Shown piece by piece: positions 6,848-14,390 of a stretch of DNA of 21,872 nucleotides. The notes beneath the pieces were generated by a model. It made no database searches. It had not been told where the DNA came from and saw only the letters and a list, made by a program, of their open reading frames with translations. Source of the DNA: Syntrophaceae bacterium UBA1163 (GTDB lineage Bacteria; Desulfobacterota; BSN033; UBA1163); NCBI GenBank assembly GCA_002311635.1, contig DBZJ01000181.1, forward strand, positions 1 through 21,872. Direction: 5' to 3'. Both the position numbers and the translations under genes were made by a program. The first letter of the stretch is position 1. Each line of letters begins with the position of its first letter.

Positions 6848-7165
6848 AGAAAAAAACCTCTTTGAGAGTCTACTAAATTTTTACGGAGGAATCAACGAAT
6901 TTAAGGCGGCAAAATTCTTACTATCCAAAATGATTATCTGTTTACATTAGGTCACTTTCCACTCTCCTCAAATGAAAACCACCCTGATGAATAGGTCTAT
7001 TGATGCTTGGCACCGCCATTGGGTATATAGGAAGGCGTTATAGAGAGGGAGGGAGGGAGGATGGGAGGCATTGGATGTGACCAAATCGTGATGAAATTAA
7101 TTTAAAAGGACTGGGAGGAGGAGAATTAGGATTTGGATGTTGGGAGTAGTGTTGGGAATAAAACC
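6848..7165. other. Gene-free stretch with a G-rich tract
   Basis: No reading frame with a plausible start and coding character was found on either strand. The plus strand is strongly purine-biased from about 7041, with GGGAGGGAGGGAGGATGGG at 7047-7065 (four G-runs, a quadruplex-type pattern) and further GGAGG blocks to about 7155. A sigma-54-like sequence at 7008-7022 fails at the -12 element. Confidence 0.5.
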
Positions 7166-7213
7166 AAAAAAAAAGAAAAAATCAAGAACTTATTCGATAA
7201 TGTAAGTCATTGA
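7166..7213 (-). terminator. Possible terminator of the tRNA unit
   Basis: Reading leftwards after tRNA-Glu, a weak stem (TAAGT/ACTTA, about 5-6 bp with a bulge) is followed by a long pyrimidine run, TTTTTTC then nine T. The T tract is convincing; the stem is poor. Confidence 0.35.
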
Positions 7214-7223
7214 TTTTGTTATC

Positions 7224-7300
7224 TGGCGTCCCCAGGGGGATTCGAACCCCCGTTGCCGACGTGAAAGGCCGGTGTCCTTGGCCGACTAGACGATGGGGAC
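7224..7300 (-). tRNA. tRNA-Glu (anticodon UUC)
   Basis: The minus strand folds as a full cloverleaf: acceptor GTCCCC pairing with GGGGAC, anticodon stem CCGGC/GTCGG (one G-U pair) around the loop CTTTCAC, T-arm with GGTTCGAAT, and an encoded CCA end at 7224-7226. The anticodon TTC reads glutamate codons. It follows tRNA-Lys by 50 bases on the same strand and has no promoter of its own in that gap. Confidence 0.97.
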
Positions 7301-7308
7301 CCTTCAAC

Positions 7309-7330
7309 AAAAAACGCTAAGCGCTTAGCG
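7309..7330 (-). terminator. Terminator-like palindrome between tRNA-Lys and tRNA-Glu
   Basis: CGCTAAGCGCTTAGCG (7315-7330) is a perfect 16-base palindrome, and on the minus strand it is followed directly by six T. This looks like an intrinsic terminator or attenuator sitting inside the tRNA unit. The next bases upstream (CGCTATGCGCAGAG) repeat the same CGCTAWGCGC theme. Confidence 0.45.
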
Positions 7331-7350
7331 CTCTGCGCATAGCGATGAGA

Positions 7351-7426
7351 TGGTGGGCCGTGCGGGACTCGAACCCACGACTCTCTGCTTAAAAGGCAGA
7401 TACTCTACCTCCTGAGTTAACGGCCC
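7351..7426 (-). tRNA. tRNA-Lys (anticodon UUU)
   Basis: A 76-base cloverleaf on the minus strand: acceptor GGGCCG/CGGCCC, D-arm with AACTCAGGAGGTAGAG, anticodon stem TCTGC/GCAGA around CTTTTAA (anticodon TTT), T-arm GTGGG TTCGAGT CCCGC, and encoded CCA at 7351-7353. It is the first gene of the unit, about ten bases after the -10 box. Confidence 0.97.
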
Positions 7427-7436
7427 CTCTTGTTTC

Positions 7437-7465
7437 AAGGTAAGAAAAACCTGCTGAGCTGTCAA
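7437..7465 (-). promoter_or_regulatory. Sigma-70 promoter of the tRNA-Lys/tRNA-Glu unit
   Basis: On the minus strand TTGACA (7465-7460), a 17-base spacer and TACCTT (7442-7437) lie ten bases before the first base of tRNA-Lys. The perfect -35 and ideal spacing are typical of a strong stable-RNA promoter. Confidence 0.75.
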
Positions 7466-7476
7466 GCAAAATTTAA

Positions 7477-7505
7477 AGAGATTTCTGAAAAAACCAGAAA
7501 TCTCT
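7477..7505 (-). terminator. Probable terminator after purA
   Basis: AGAGATTTCTG and CAGAAATCTCT form a perfect 11-bp stem with a 7-base loop (AAAAAAC in plus-strand reading). On the minus strand it is followed by TTAAATTTTG. It lies between purA and the promoter of the tRNA unit, where a terminator is expected. Confidence 0.55.
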
Positions 7506-7642
7506 GATTACACGCCTGTCCTGCCGGTAGGCAGGGATTATAAAACGATTACACCGATTAGACATACATATGAAAATCTGTGCAATCCTTATTGGAAATC
7601 TGTGTAACCAGGAGAGCGAAAGGTTGTTTCCCAAAGCTCTCT

Positions 7643-8941
<1,299 letters not shown>

Positions 8942-8944
8942 TTA

Positions 8945-9147
8945 GTTAATACTCGACCCATAATTGAATAGACATCGGATTAACCCACCCCCACCCTTTC
9001 CCTCCCCCTGAAGGGGACGGAAGCTGTTCTATCCCTCCTCCTGATGGGGGAAAATTACTATCCTCCTCCCCCTTCAAGGGGGAGTTAGGAGGGGGATGGG
9101 GATTTGCCATAGCAGGATAATTATGCTTTCTTAATTATAGCCTCAAA
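8945..9147 (-). repeat. C/G-rich inverted repeats between serA and purA
   Basis: This spacer carries several related C-run/G-run blocks. The clearest is CTCCCCCTT-C-AAGGGGGAG (9066-9084), a nine-base perfect inverted repeat. A shorter one, CCCCT-GA-AGGGG, sits at 9005-9016. Both are embedded in CCACCCCCACCC and TAGGAGGGGGATGGGG sequence. It resembles dispersed intergenic palindromes found in many copies in some genomes. It may also act as a terminator or stabiliser for the upstream mRNA. Confidence 0.5.
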
Positions 9148-10740
9148 TTAGAGCTGAATTTGACGAACCGAGATAATGTTCGGCAGCCTCAAAATATCGC
9201 CCACCATTCCCGCTGGCAGAGGGACGTCCAGGTGGAGCAGTGAGATCGCCTTGCCGCCCATTTGATCCCGTCCAAATTGCATCGTCGCAATATTGATGTT
9301 CCGGCTTCCCAGGGCATTCCCGATATTCCCGATCACCCCGGGTTTGTCATAATTGTTCACCAGCAGGATATGCCCCTCCGGAATGGCTTCGATGAAAAAA
9401 TCGTTCAGCTTGACGATGCGCAGTTCTTTCCTTCCGAAGAGGGTCCCTGCAATATAGTTTGGCTCCATCTTCGACCGGGCCGTGATGGCAATGAGACTCG
9501 CATAATCTTCTGTCACAGCCCGGGTGGACTCCGTGACTTTTATCCCTCTTTCCTTGGCCATGACCGGCGCGTTGACAAAGTTGACCGTTTCGCCCACAAA
9601 AGGCGTCAGGAGGCCCTTCAGGACCGAGATGGTGATCGGTTTCGTCCCGTACTCCACGACCTCGCCGTAATATTCGATCAGAACCTCCTCGATGGCGTAA
9701 TTTGAAATTTGTCCCAGAAAGCTTCCCAACTGCTCCCCGAGCCGGAGATAGGGCCTCAAGAAAGGAAGAATATCCGGACTAACAGCGGGCATATTCACCG
9801 CATTCCTCGCTTCGCCCGAAGTCAAAAAATCGACGACCTGCTGCGCAATGGCAATGGACACATTCTCCTGGGCCTCCTCGGTGGCAGCTCCCAAGTGGGG
9901 GGTACTGATCACCCCTTCCAATTCCAGCAGAGGGTTCCCGATGGAGGGTTCCTTCTCAAAAACATCTAAGGCGGCTCCCGCCACCTTCCCCTCCTGAAGG
10001 GCCTCGTGTAGGTCCTTCTCGTTGATGATTCCTCCCCGGGCACAATTGACCAGAATCACACCTTTCTTCATTTTTGAAAAAGCTTTCTTGTCGATGAGAT
10101 TCCGTGTTTCATCGGTCAACGGCGTGTGGATGCTGATGAAGTCAGAACGTTCCAGAAGTTCATCGAGCGATACCATGTCAACCCCTTTCTTCTCCGCCAC
10201 CTCTTTTGAAAGATAGGGGTCGTAACCGATGACCTTCATCTTCAAACCCCTGGCACGATCGGCGACAATCGTCCCGATGACCCCGATGCCGATCAGGCCG
10301 AGGGTCTTGGTATAGAGCTCCACTCCCATGAACTTTTTCTTCTCCCACTTACCCGCCTTCATCGAGGCCGTCGCCTGGGGAATCTTCCTCGAAATGGAAA
10401 GGATCATGGCGATCGTGTGCTCCGCCGCGGCAATGGCATTTTCCTGGGGAGTATTCATCACCACGACGCCCTTCTTCGTTGCCGCGGGGAGATCGACATT
10501 GTCCAATCCAATCCCTGCCCTTCCGATCACTTTCAACCGTCTCCCCGCCTCGATCAGATCCGCCTTTAGTTTTGTCTCGCTTCGGATAATAATCGCATCA
10601 TACTCCGGCATAATTTTTATCAACTCTTCCGGAGAAAGGCCCGGCTTAAGATCATATTTCAGGTTCTTCGCGCTTCCTAATATCTCCAACCCTTTGCTCG
10701 ATAAAGGGTCGCTGACTAAAACTCTTTTTATTTCCTCCAT
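9148..10740 (-). CDS. serA: D-3-phosphoglycerate dehydrogenase
   Basis: A 530-residue enzyme of the long, type-1 form; it oxidises 3-phosphoglycerate with NAD in the first step of serine synthesis. The substrate region is at 1-100, with RAGIGLDNVD at 74-83. The NAD-binding Rossmann motif is GIGVIG at 151-156. The catalytic set is R235 (NCARGG), E264 (FEKEP) and H282 (TPHLGA). An intervening ASB-type domain covers about 320-450. A C-terminal ACT domain from about 458, with NYDKPGVIGNIGNALGSRNINIA, usually mediates serine feedback. It follows the class-V aminotransferase gene by 31 bases and very likely shares its transcript, giving two consecutive steps of serine synthesis. No serB-type phosphatase is seen nearby. 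Confidence 0.97.
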   Translation of the reverse strand: MEEIKRVLVSDPLSSKGLEILGSAKNLKYDLKPGLSPEELIKIMPEYDAIIIRSETKLKADLIEAGRRLKVIGRAGIGLDNVDLPAATKKGVVVMNTPQENAIAAAEHTIAMILSISRKIPQATASMKAGKWEKKKFMGVELYTKTLGLIGIGVIGTIVADRARGLKMKVIGYDPYLSKEVAEKKGVDMVSLDELLERSDFISIHTPLTDETRNLIDKKAFSKMKKGVILVNCARGGIINEKDLHEALQEGKVAGAALDVFEKEPSIGNPLLELEGVISTPHLGAATEEAQENVSIAIAQQVVDFLTSGEARNAVNMPAVSPDILPFLRPYLRLGEQLGSFLGQISNYAIEEVLIEYYGEVVEYGTKPITISVLKGLLTPFVGETVNFVNAPVMAKERGIKVTESTRAVTEDYASLIAITARSKMEPNYIAGTLFGRKELRIVKLNDFFIEAIPEGHILLVNNYDKPGVIGNIGNALGSRNINIATMQFGRDQMGGKAISLLHLDVPLPAGMVGDILRLPNIISVRQIQL

Positions 10741-10771
10741 CTCATATCCCCTCAGGTCGCCCGATCCCTCT

Positions 10772-11911
10772 TTATTTCATCAAGATCTCTTCCGCGGCCT
10801 TCACGCCTGTCCCGAGTTCAAATGGATAACCCATCTCCTTCAAAAGCATCTCCAGGGCTGAAATGACCATCACCATGTCCAGCCGCTCGTAATATCCCAG
10901 ATGGGCAATTCGAATAATCTTGCCCTTGGCTTGATCCTGACCTCCCGCCACGGTAATTCCGAACTTGTCGAAAAACAGATTCTTCAATTTGCCACCCTGT
11001 ATGCCCTCCGGAACTTTGACGGCCGTGACCGCATTGCTCGGTGAATCAGGGGCATAGAGCTCAAGGCCTATTGCCTTTGCCGCGGCACGGGTCGCCTCTG
11101 CCAATTTTTCGTGGCGTCGAAATACTGCCTCTAAACCCTCCTTTCGAATCAGATGGAGCGACTCCTTCAATCCCACGAACAAAGAGATGGCCGGGGTGAA
11201 AGAATTCTGATTCTTCTGGGCGGATTTCAACTCTTTCTTGAAATCGAAATAAAACTTGGGCAAGTTTGATCGTTCCACAAACTTCCATGCCCTATCGCTT
11301 AGAGCAGCGAAGGAAAGCCCGGGAGGAAGCATCAACGCCTTTTGAGAGCCGCTGATCAGCACATCGATCCCCCACGCGTCCATCGGGAGATCAAAGACAC
11401 CGATTCCCGTAATGGCGTCGACGACGAGCACGGTCTCCTCATATTTTTTTACGATCTCCGCGATCTCGCGGATAGGATGTCTCGCGCCCGTCGAGGTTTC
11501 GCTTGCCTGGGTGTAGACCCCTCGGATCGAGGGGTTCGATGCCAATGCCTTTTGAACCTGCTTTGGATCGACCGCCTTTCCCCATTCGACGTCGATGGGA
11601 ACAAACTCAATTCCGTACGCCTTGCATATCTCTCCCCATCTTTCGCCAAACTTTCCCCCCCGGACCACCAGCGCCTTATCCCCTTTGGAGAGGATGTTAG
11701 AGACCGCTCCTTCCATGGCACCCGTCCCGGAGGAGGTAAAGACCAAAACCTCATTTTTCGTCTGAAAAAGATACTTCAACCCCTCCCTGATTTCAGCAAG
11801 GAGCCTCTCGAACTCCGGCTCCCGGTGGTGCATGATCGGCTCTGCCATCTTCAAAAGGACCTCCGGCGGAAGCATGGTCGGTCCCGGCGAGAATAAATAT
11901 TTCTTTTCCAT
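10772..11911 (-). CDS. Class-V (serine-pyruvate/alanine-glyoxylate type) aminotransferase, probable phosphoserine transaminase
   Basis: A 379-residue PLP enzyme. It opens with KKYLFSPGPTMLPPEV, typical of the alanine-glyoxylate/serine-pyruvate branch. It then shows SSGTGAMEGAV (60-70, cofactor phosphate contact), D165 in VVDAITGIG and the PLP lysine K191 in SGSQKALMLPPG. I chose the ATG at 11911 because AAGGAG lies six bases upstream; a TTG further out would put that site inside the gene. Sequence type is not the classical E. coli SerC, but its position directly before serA argues that it makes phosphoserine, as proposed for similar pairs elsewhere. Serine-glyoxylate or alanine-glyoxylate exchange remains possible. 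Its promoter is visible at 11944-11972. Confidence 0.9.
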   Translation of the reverse strand: MEKKYLFSPGPTMLPPEVLLKMAEPIMHHREPEFERLLAEIREGLKYLFQTKNEVLVFTSSGTGAMEGAVSNILSKGDKALVVRGGKFGERWGEICKAYGIEFVPIDVEWGKAVDPKQVQKALASNPSIRGVYTQASETSTGARHPIREIAEIVKKYEETVLVVDAITGIGVFDLPMDAWGIDVLISGSQKALMLPPGLSFAALSDRAWKFVERSNLPKFYFDFKKELKSAQKNQNSFTPAISLFVGLKESLHLIRKEGLEAVFRRHEKLAEATRAAAKAIGLELYAPDSPSNAVTAVKVPEGIQGGKLKNLFFDKFGITVAGGQDQAKGKIIRIAHLGYYERLDMVMVISALEMLLKEMGYPFELGTGVKAAEEILMK

Positions 11912-11943
11912 AGCAAGCTCCTTCAAATGAGAAAAACCTTATA

Positions 11944-11972
11944 ATATTATTTTATATTTATCCCTATGTCAA
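11944..11972 (-). promoter_or_regulatory. Sigma-70 promoter of the aminotransferase-serA genes
   Basis: On the minus strand TTGACA (11972-11967), a 17-base spacer and TAATAT (11949-11944), followed by an A/T-rich region. Transcription should start about 26 bases before the ATG at 11911. Confidence 0.7.
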
Positions 11973-12038
11973 TATGCCCTGCTTTTTCCAATCAGCAATC
12001 GAGTTATGATCGTCATAACAACAATTTATAAAACGGAG

Positions 12039-12073
12039 TCTCACGGTTTCAGCCATTCGGGGAACCCGTGAGA
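12039..12073. repeat. Hairpin between divergent promoters
   Basis: TCTCACGG and CCGTGAGA form a perfect 8-bp stem around 19 bases in the gap between the leftward aminotransferase promoter and the rightward TPR-protein promoter. There is no T run, and its function is unknown. The rest of the 300-base gap holds no gene that I can support. Confidence 0.35.
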
Positions 12074-12169
12074 TCCCCAAAAACCGCAGCCGCACCCTTC
12101 AGGCAGCGAGCTCGCAGGCCGAAGCCCACTAAATCACTTTTTCAGCTTCCTGTTAAAAGGTCAAAGGGG

Positions 12170-12198
12170 TTGACTTTTGCGAGATTATTTCCTAATTT
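12170..12198 (+). promoter_or_regulatory. Sigma-70-like promoter of the TPR-protein/peptidase pair
   Basis: TTGACT (12170-12175), a 17-base spacer and TAATTT (12193-12198). The position rules out the earlier TTG at 12199 as a start and supports the ATG at 12229. Confidence 0.6.
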
Positions 12199-12228
12199 TT
12201 GGTAAGGCACTTCAAGCAGGTATGCCAA

Positions 12229-12483
12229 ATGGATCAACTGGTGACAAAAACATTGGCTGAGATTTATCTCAAACAGGGTCATCTCCAGGAGGCCTACGAA
12301 ATTTATAAGACCCTTGCCGAAAAAGATCCATTTGACCCGGGCATACAGAGGAGGATAGAAGAATTGAGCGAGGCATTGAACCCCTCCCCTCCTCCTGGCT
12401 TCCCCTATCCTCTTTCCAGAGAAGAAAAGATACGCCATCTCGAAAAATGGCTGGCCAATATTCGGAAACGGAGACAAAATTGA
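12229..12483 (+). CDS. Small TPR protein
   Basis: An 84-residue protein. Residues about 5-45 form one clear TPR unit: TLAEIYLKQGHLQEAYEIYKTL, then AEKDPFDPGIQRRIEEL. A proline-rich break (PSPPPGFPYP) and a basic helical tail rich in Arg and Lys follow. No signal peptide is present, so it should be cytoplasmic. The ATG at 12229 fits the promoter just upstream; its ribosome site (CAGGT) is weak. The stop overlaps the TTG start of the M24 peptidase (TTGA), so the two are translationally coupled. The partner protein is unknown. Confidence 0.7.
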   Translation: MDQLVTKTLAEIYLKQGHLQEAYEIYKTLAEKDPFDPGIQRRIEELSEALNPSPPPGFPYPLSREEKIRHLEKWLANIRKRRQN

Positions 12484-13565
12484 CAGACCGTTCGTTTTAT
12501 GAGAACCGGCAGGAAATTTCCCGGAAGATTTTGGATTCCCATCATTTGGACGGGATCCTCTTCGTCAGTCTCGAAAATATTCGCTACCTTTGCGGTTTTA
12601 CCGGAAGCGATGGCGCCTTGGTCCTCACTCGAAAAGAATCCTTCTTTTTGACGGATTCCCGATACTGGACACAGGCAGATGAAGAGGTGAAGGGCTCCCA
12701 GATCGTCCACTATAAGAAGAAAATGGAAGGGATTTTTTCCCTTTTATCTGACTTAAGATTGAAGAGGATAGGGTTTGAATCTGCCGCCCTCTCTTTTTCA
12801 GCCTTTCAATTCCTGTCGGAAAAGTTGGGCGCCGGGGCGAAGCTCGTCCCGCTGGAAGACGAAATAAAAAACCTTCGGGCAGTAAAAGACGCCCATGAAC
12901 TTACTCTCATCCGGAAGGCCATTGACATCTCCTCGAACGCCTTTTTCCATGTCACGGAGATACTAAAAGAAGGTGTTGTGGAGCGAGAGGTTGCTCTGGA
13001 GATGGAATGCTTCATGAAACGAACTGGCGCGGATGCCCTTGGCTTTGATATCATCATTGCCTCTGGAAAACGATCCGCACTGCCTCATGGAAAGGCGAGC
13101 GGTAAACGAATCGAAAAAGGAGATTTCATCCTGATCGATTTTGGCTCGGGATTTCAGGGCTACCATTCCGACCAGACACGCACGGTGATCTGTGGCAGCC
13201 CCTCCTCAGAACAGCAAAAGGTCTATCAGATCGTCAAAGAAGCTCACGATAAGGCGATTGAGAAGGTTCGGCCAGGCATCCCCGCTGGCGAAGTGGATGG
13301 AGCGGCAAGGGATCACATTCGAAGCAAGGGATACGGGGAATATTTTGGTCACGGGACAGGCCACGGTATAGGCCTCGCTGTCCATGAGGACCCTGCCATC
13401 AATAGTGAAAACAAGGGACCGGTTCAGGAAGGGATGGTTTTCACGATAGAACCCGGCATTTATCTACCCGATCGAGGAGGAGTTCGAATCGAAGATATGG
13501 TCCTCGTGACCGCTCATGGGGCAGAAACATTAACCTATCTTCCTACCGAGATGAAGGTGATTTAA
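12480..13565 (+). CDS. M24-family Xaa-Pro aminopeptidase
   Basis: Cytoplasmic dinuclear-metal peptidase that removes N-terminal residues ahead of proline. I take the TTG at 12480 (361 residues): GGAG lies six bases upstream, and the codon overlaps the previous stop as TTGA. The ATG at 12447 (11 residues longer) has no ribosome site. The N-terminal creatinase-like domain covers about 1-130, with LFVSLENIRYLCGFTGSDG. The pita-bread catalytic domain follows, with ligands D220 (DFGSGF), D231 (SDQTRT), H295 (GHGTGHGIG), E324 (FTIEPGIY) and E338 (RIED). All five metal ligands and the conserved HEDP segment are present, so it should be active. PepP/PepQ distinction cannot be made from sequence alone. 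Confidence 0.95.
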   Translation: MTDRSFYENRQEISRKILDSHHLDGILFVSLENIRYLCGFTGSDGALVLTRKESFFLTDSRYWTQADEEVKGSQIVHYKKKMEGIFSLLSDLRLKRIGFESAALSFSAFQFLSEKLGAGAKLVPLEDEIKNLRAVKDAHELTLIRKAIDISSNAFFHVTEILKEGVVEREVALEMECFMKRTGADALGFDIIIASGKRSALPHGKASGKRIEKGDFILIDFGSGFQGYHSDQTRTVICGSPSSEQQKVYQIVKEAHDKAIEKVRPGIPAGEVDGAARDHIRSKGYGEYFGHGTGHGIGLAVHEDPAINSENKGPVQEGMVFTIEPGIYLPDRGGVRIEDMVLVTAHGAETLTYLPTEMKVI

Positions 13566-13572
13566 AAATCTC

Positions 13573-13600
13573 TTGACAACGGCCAGGGGTTTCTTATATT
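13573..13600 (+). promoter_or_regulatory. Sigma-70 promoter of tRNA-Gly
   Basis: TTGACA (13573-13578), a 16-base spacer and TATATT (13595-13600). Transcription should start about 30 bases before tRNA-Gly. It begins only eight bases after the peptidase stop, so the tRNA has its own promoter and may also receive read-through. Confidence 0.7.
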
Positions 13601-13637
13601 TTGAACATGAATCATTGATCATTCGACCCGTCATCGT

Positions 13638-13713
13638 GCGGGCATAGCTCAGCTGGTAGAGCATCGGCTTCCCAAGCCGAGGGTCGCGGGTTCGATCCCC
13701 GTTGCCCGCTCCA
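13638..13713 (+). tRNA. tRNA-Gly (anticodon CCC)
   Basis: A 76-base cloverleaf: acceptor GCGGGC with GCCCGC, D-arm AGCTCAGCTGGTAGAGC, anticodon stem TCGGC/GCCGA around TTCCCAA (anticodon CCC), T-arm GCGGG TTCGATC CCCGT, and encoded CCA. A run of seven T starts two bases after the CCA and probably ends the transcript. Confidence 0.97.
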
Positions 13714-13735
13714 ATTTTTTTGCGTGATTTTGTGC

Positions 13736-13763
13736 TTGCTTTTTAGAAACTTTTTTGTATACT
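13736..13763 (+). promoter_or_regulatory. Sigma-70 promoter of the HU-family gene
   Basis: TTGCTT (13736-13741), a 16-base spacer and TATACT (13758-13763), about 30 bases before the ribosome site of the gene at 13801. Confidence 0.6.
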
Positions 13764-13800
13764 TAGTATTTAAACCATTCCACAAGGAGGAGGAAAGAGT

Positions 13801-14115
13801 ATGGCAGGCAAGAAACCACTTACGAAGGGTCAGGTCATTTCGAAGTTTGCGGAGGAGTTTGCAAGCGTTGAGAAGTTTACCAAAAAGGCTGCTGCTGCCG
13901 TCATTGATAGGATGGCATCGTTAGCGATCGCCGAGACCAAAAGGGTTGGAGCTTTCACCTTTCCTGGGATCGGCAAGCTTGTCCTTGTGAAGCGGAAGGC
14001 ACGCGTGGGGAGAAATCCGGCGACGGGTGAGGCGATTAATATCCCGGCCAAGACCGTGGTGAAGATGCGTGTCGCAAAGGCTTGCAAGGAAGCGATCGTT
14101 CCACCGAAGAAATAA
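13801..14115 (+). CDS. HU-family DNA-binding protein
   Basis: A 104-residue basic nucleoid protein. A two-helix dimerisation region (about 7-50, KGQVISKFAEEFASVEKFTKK) is followed by the beta region FTFPGIGKLVLVKRKAR and the DNA-contact arm GRNPATGEAINIPAKT. The conserved RNP motif at its tip inserts into bent DNA in HU/IHF proteins. It is slightly longer than E. coli HU (90 residues), with an extra charged tail (AIVPPKK) and an N-terminal AGKKPLT. A strong ribosome site (AAGGAGGAGGAAAG) precedes the ATG. It has its own promoter and is followed by two strong hairpins at 14168-14249. It lacks the IHF-specific features I would look for, so HU-like is the safer call. Confidence 0.93.
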   Translation: MAGKKPLTKGQVISKFAEEFASVEKFTKKAAAAVIDRMASLAIAETKRVGAFTFPGIGKLVLVKRKARVGRNPATGEAINIPAKTVVKMRVAKACKEAIVPPKK

Positions 14116-14167
14116 TTAGCTTCAGCTTGACGCAAATGAGTTTCGTTGAGGACCTTTCGCAATGAAA

Positions 14168-14204
14168 GGATTTGGATATCTACAGGTTGTAGATATCCAA
14201 ATCC
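14168..14204. terminator. 17-bp perfect hairpin after the HU gene
   Basis: GGATTTGGATATCTACA and its exact complement enclose the loop GGT. It lies between the convergent HU and protease-TPR genes. It has no T run on the plus side, and on the minus side it is followed by TTTCATT. Probably a bidirectional transcription barrier or RNA stabiliser. Confidence 0.5.
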
Positions 14205-14219
14205 CCATGATGAATTGTT

Positions 14220-14249
14220 GCAGCGGGGAGGAGCATCTTTCCCCGCTGC
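14220..14249. terminator. Second GC-rich hairpin in the convergent gap
   Basis: GCAGCGGGGA and TCCCCGCTGC form a perfect 10-bp stem around a 10-base loop, 15 bases after the previous hairpin. T-rich sequence is weak on both sides. The rest of the gap up to 14390 holds no supported gene. Confidence 0.45.
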
Positions 14250-14390
14250 AAACGTTTCTATCGGGAAGGTTCTTTGACTTTTCCGTCGATTTTAAGGGAG
14301 AGCGTACGATAGCGGTCCCGCCGTTCGACTTCTGCCGCATGCCTGTCCATCTTCAATCATTCCCGGCACACGGTATCGCGCTCGAGACCT

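Noticed and set aside
7008..7022. Sigma-54-like sequence TGGCACC-N4-TTGG on the plus strand
   Set aside because: The -12 element has GG instead of the essential GC, and no gene follows on the plus strand.
11342..11896. 184-codon plus-strand open frame opposite the class-V aminotransferase gene
   Set aside because: Antisense shadow; the minus-strand product has intact PLP motifs and a good start, while the plus-strand product has no recognisable motif and an Arg/Asp-rich composition typical of shadows.
14122..14340. 72-codon minus-strand frame across the two hairpins
   Set aside because: Its coding sequence would consist largely of the inverted repeats; no ribosome site and no family resemblance.
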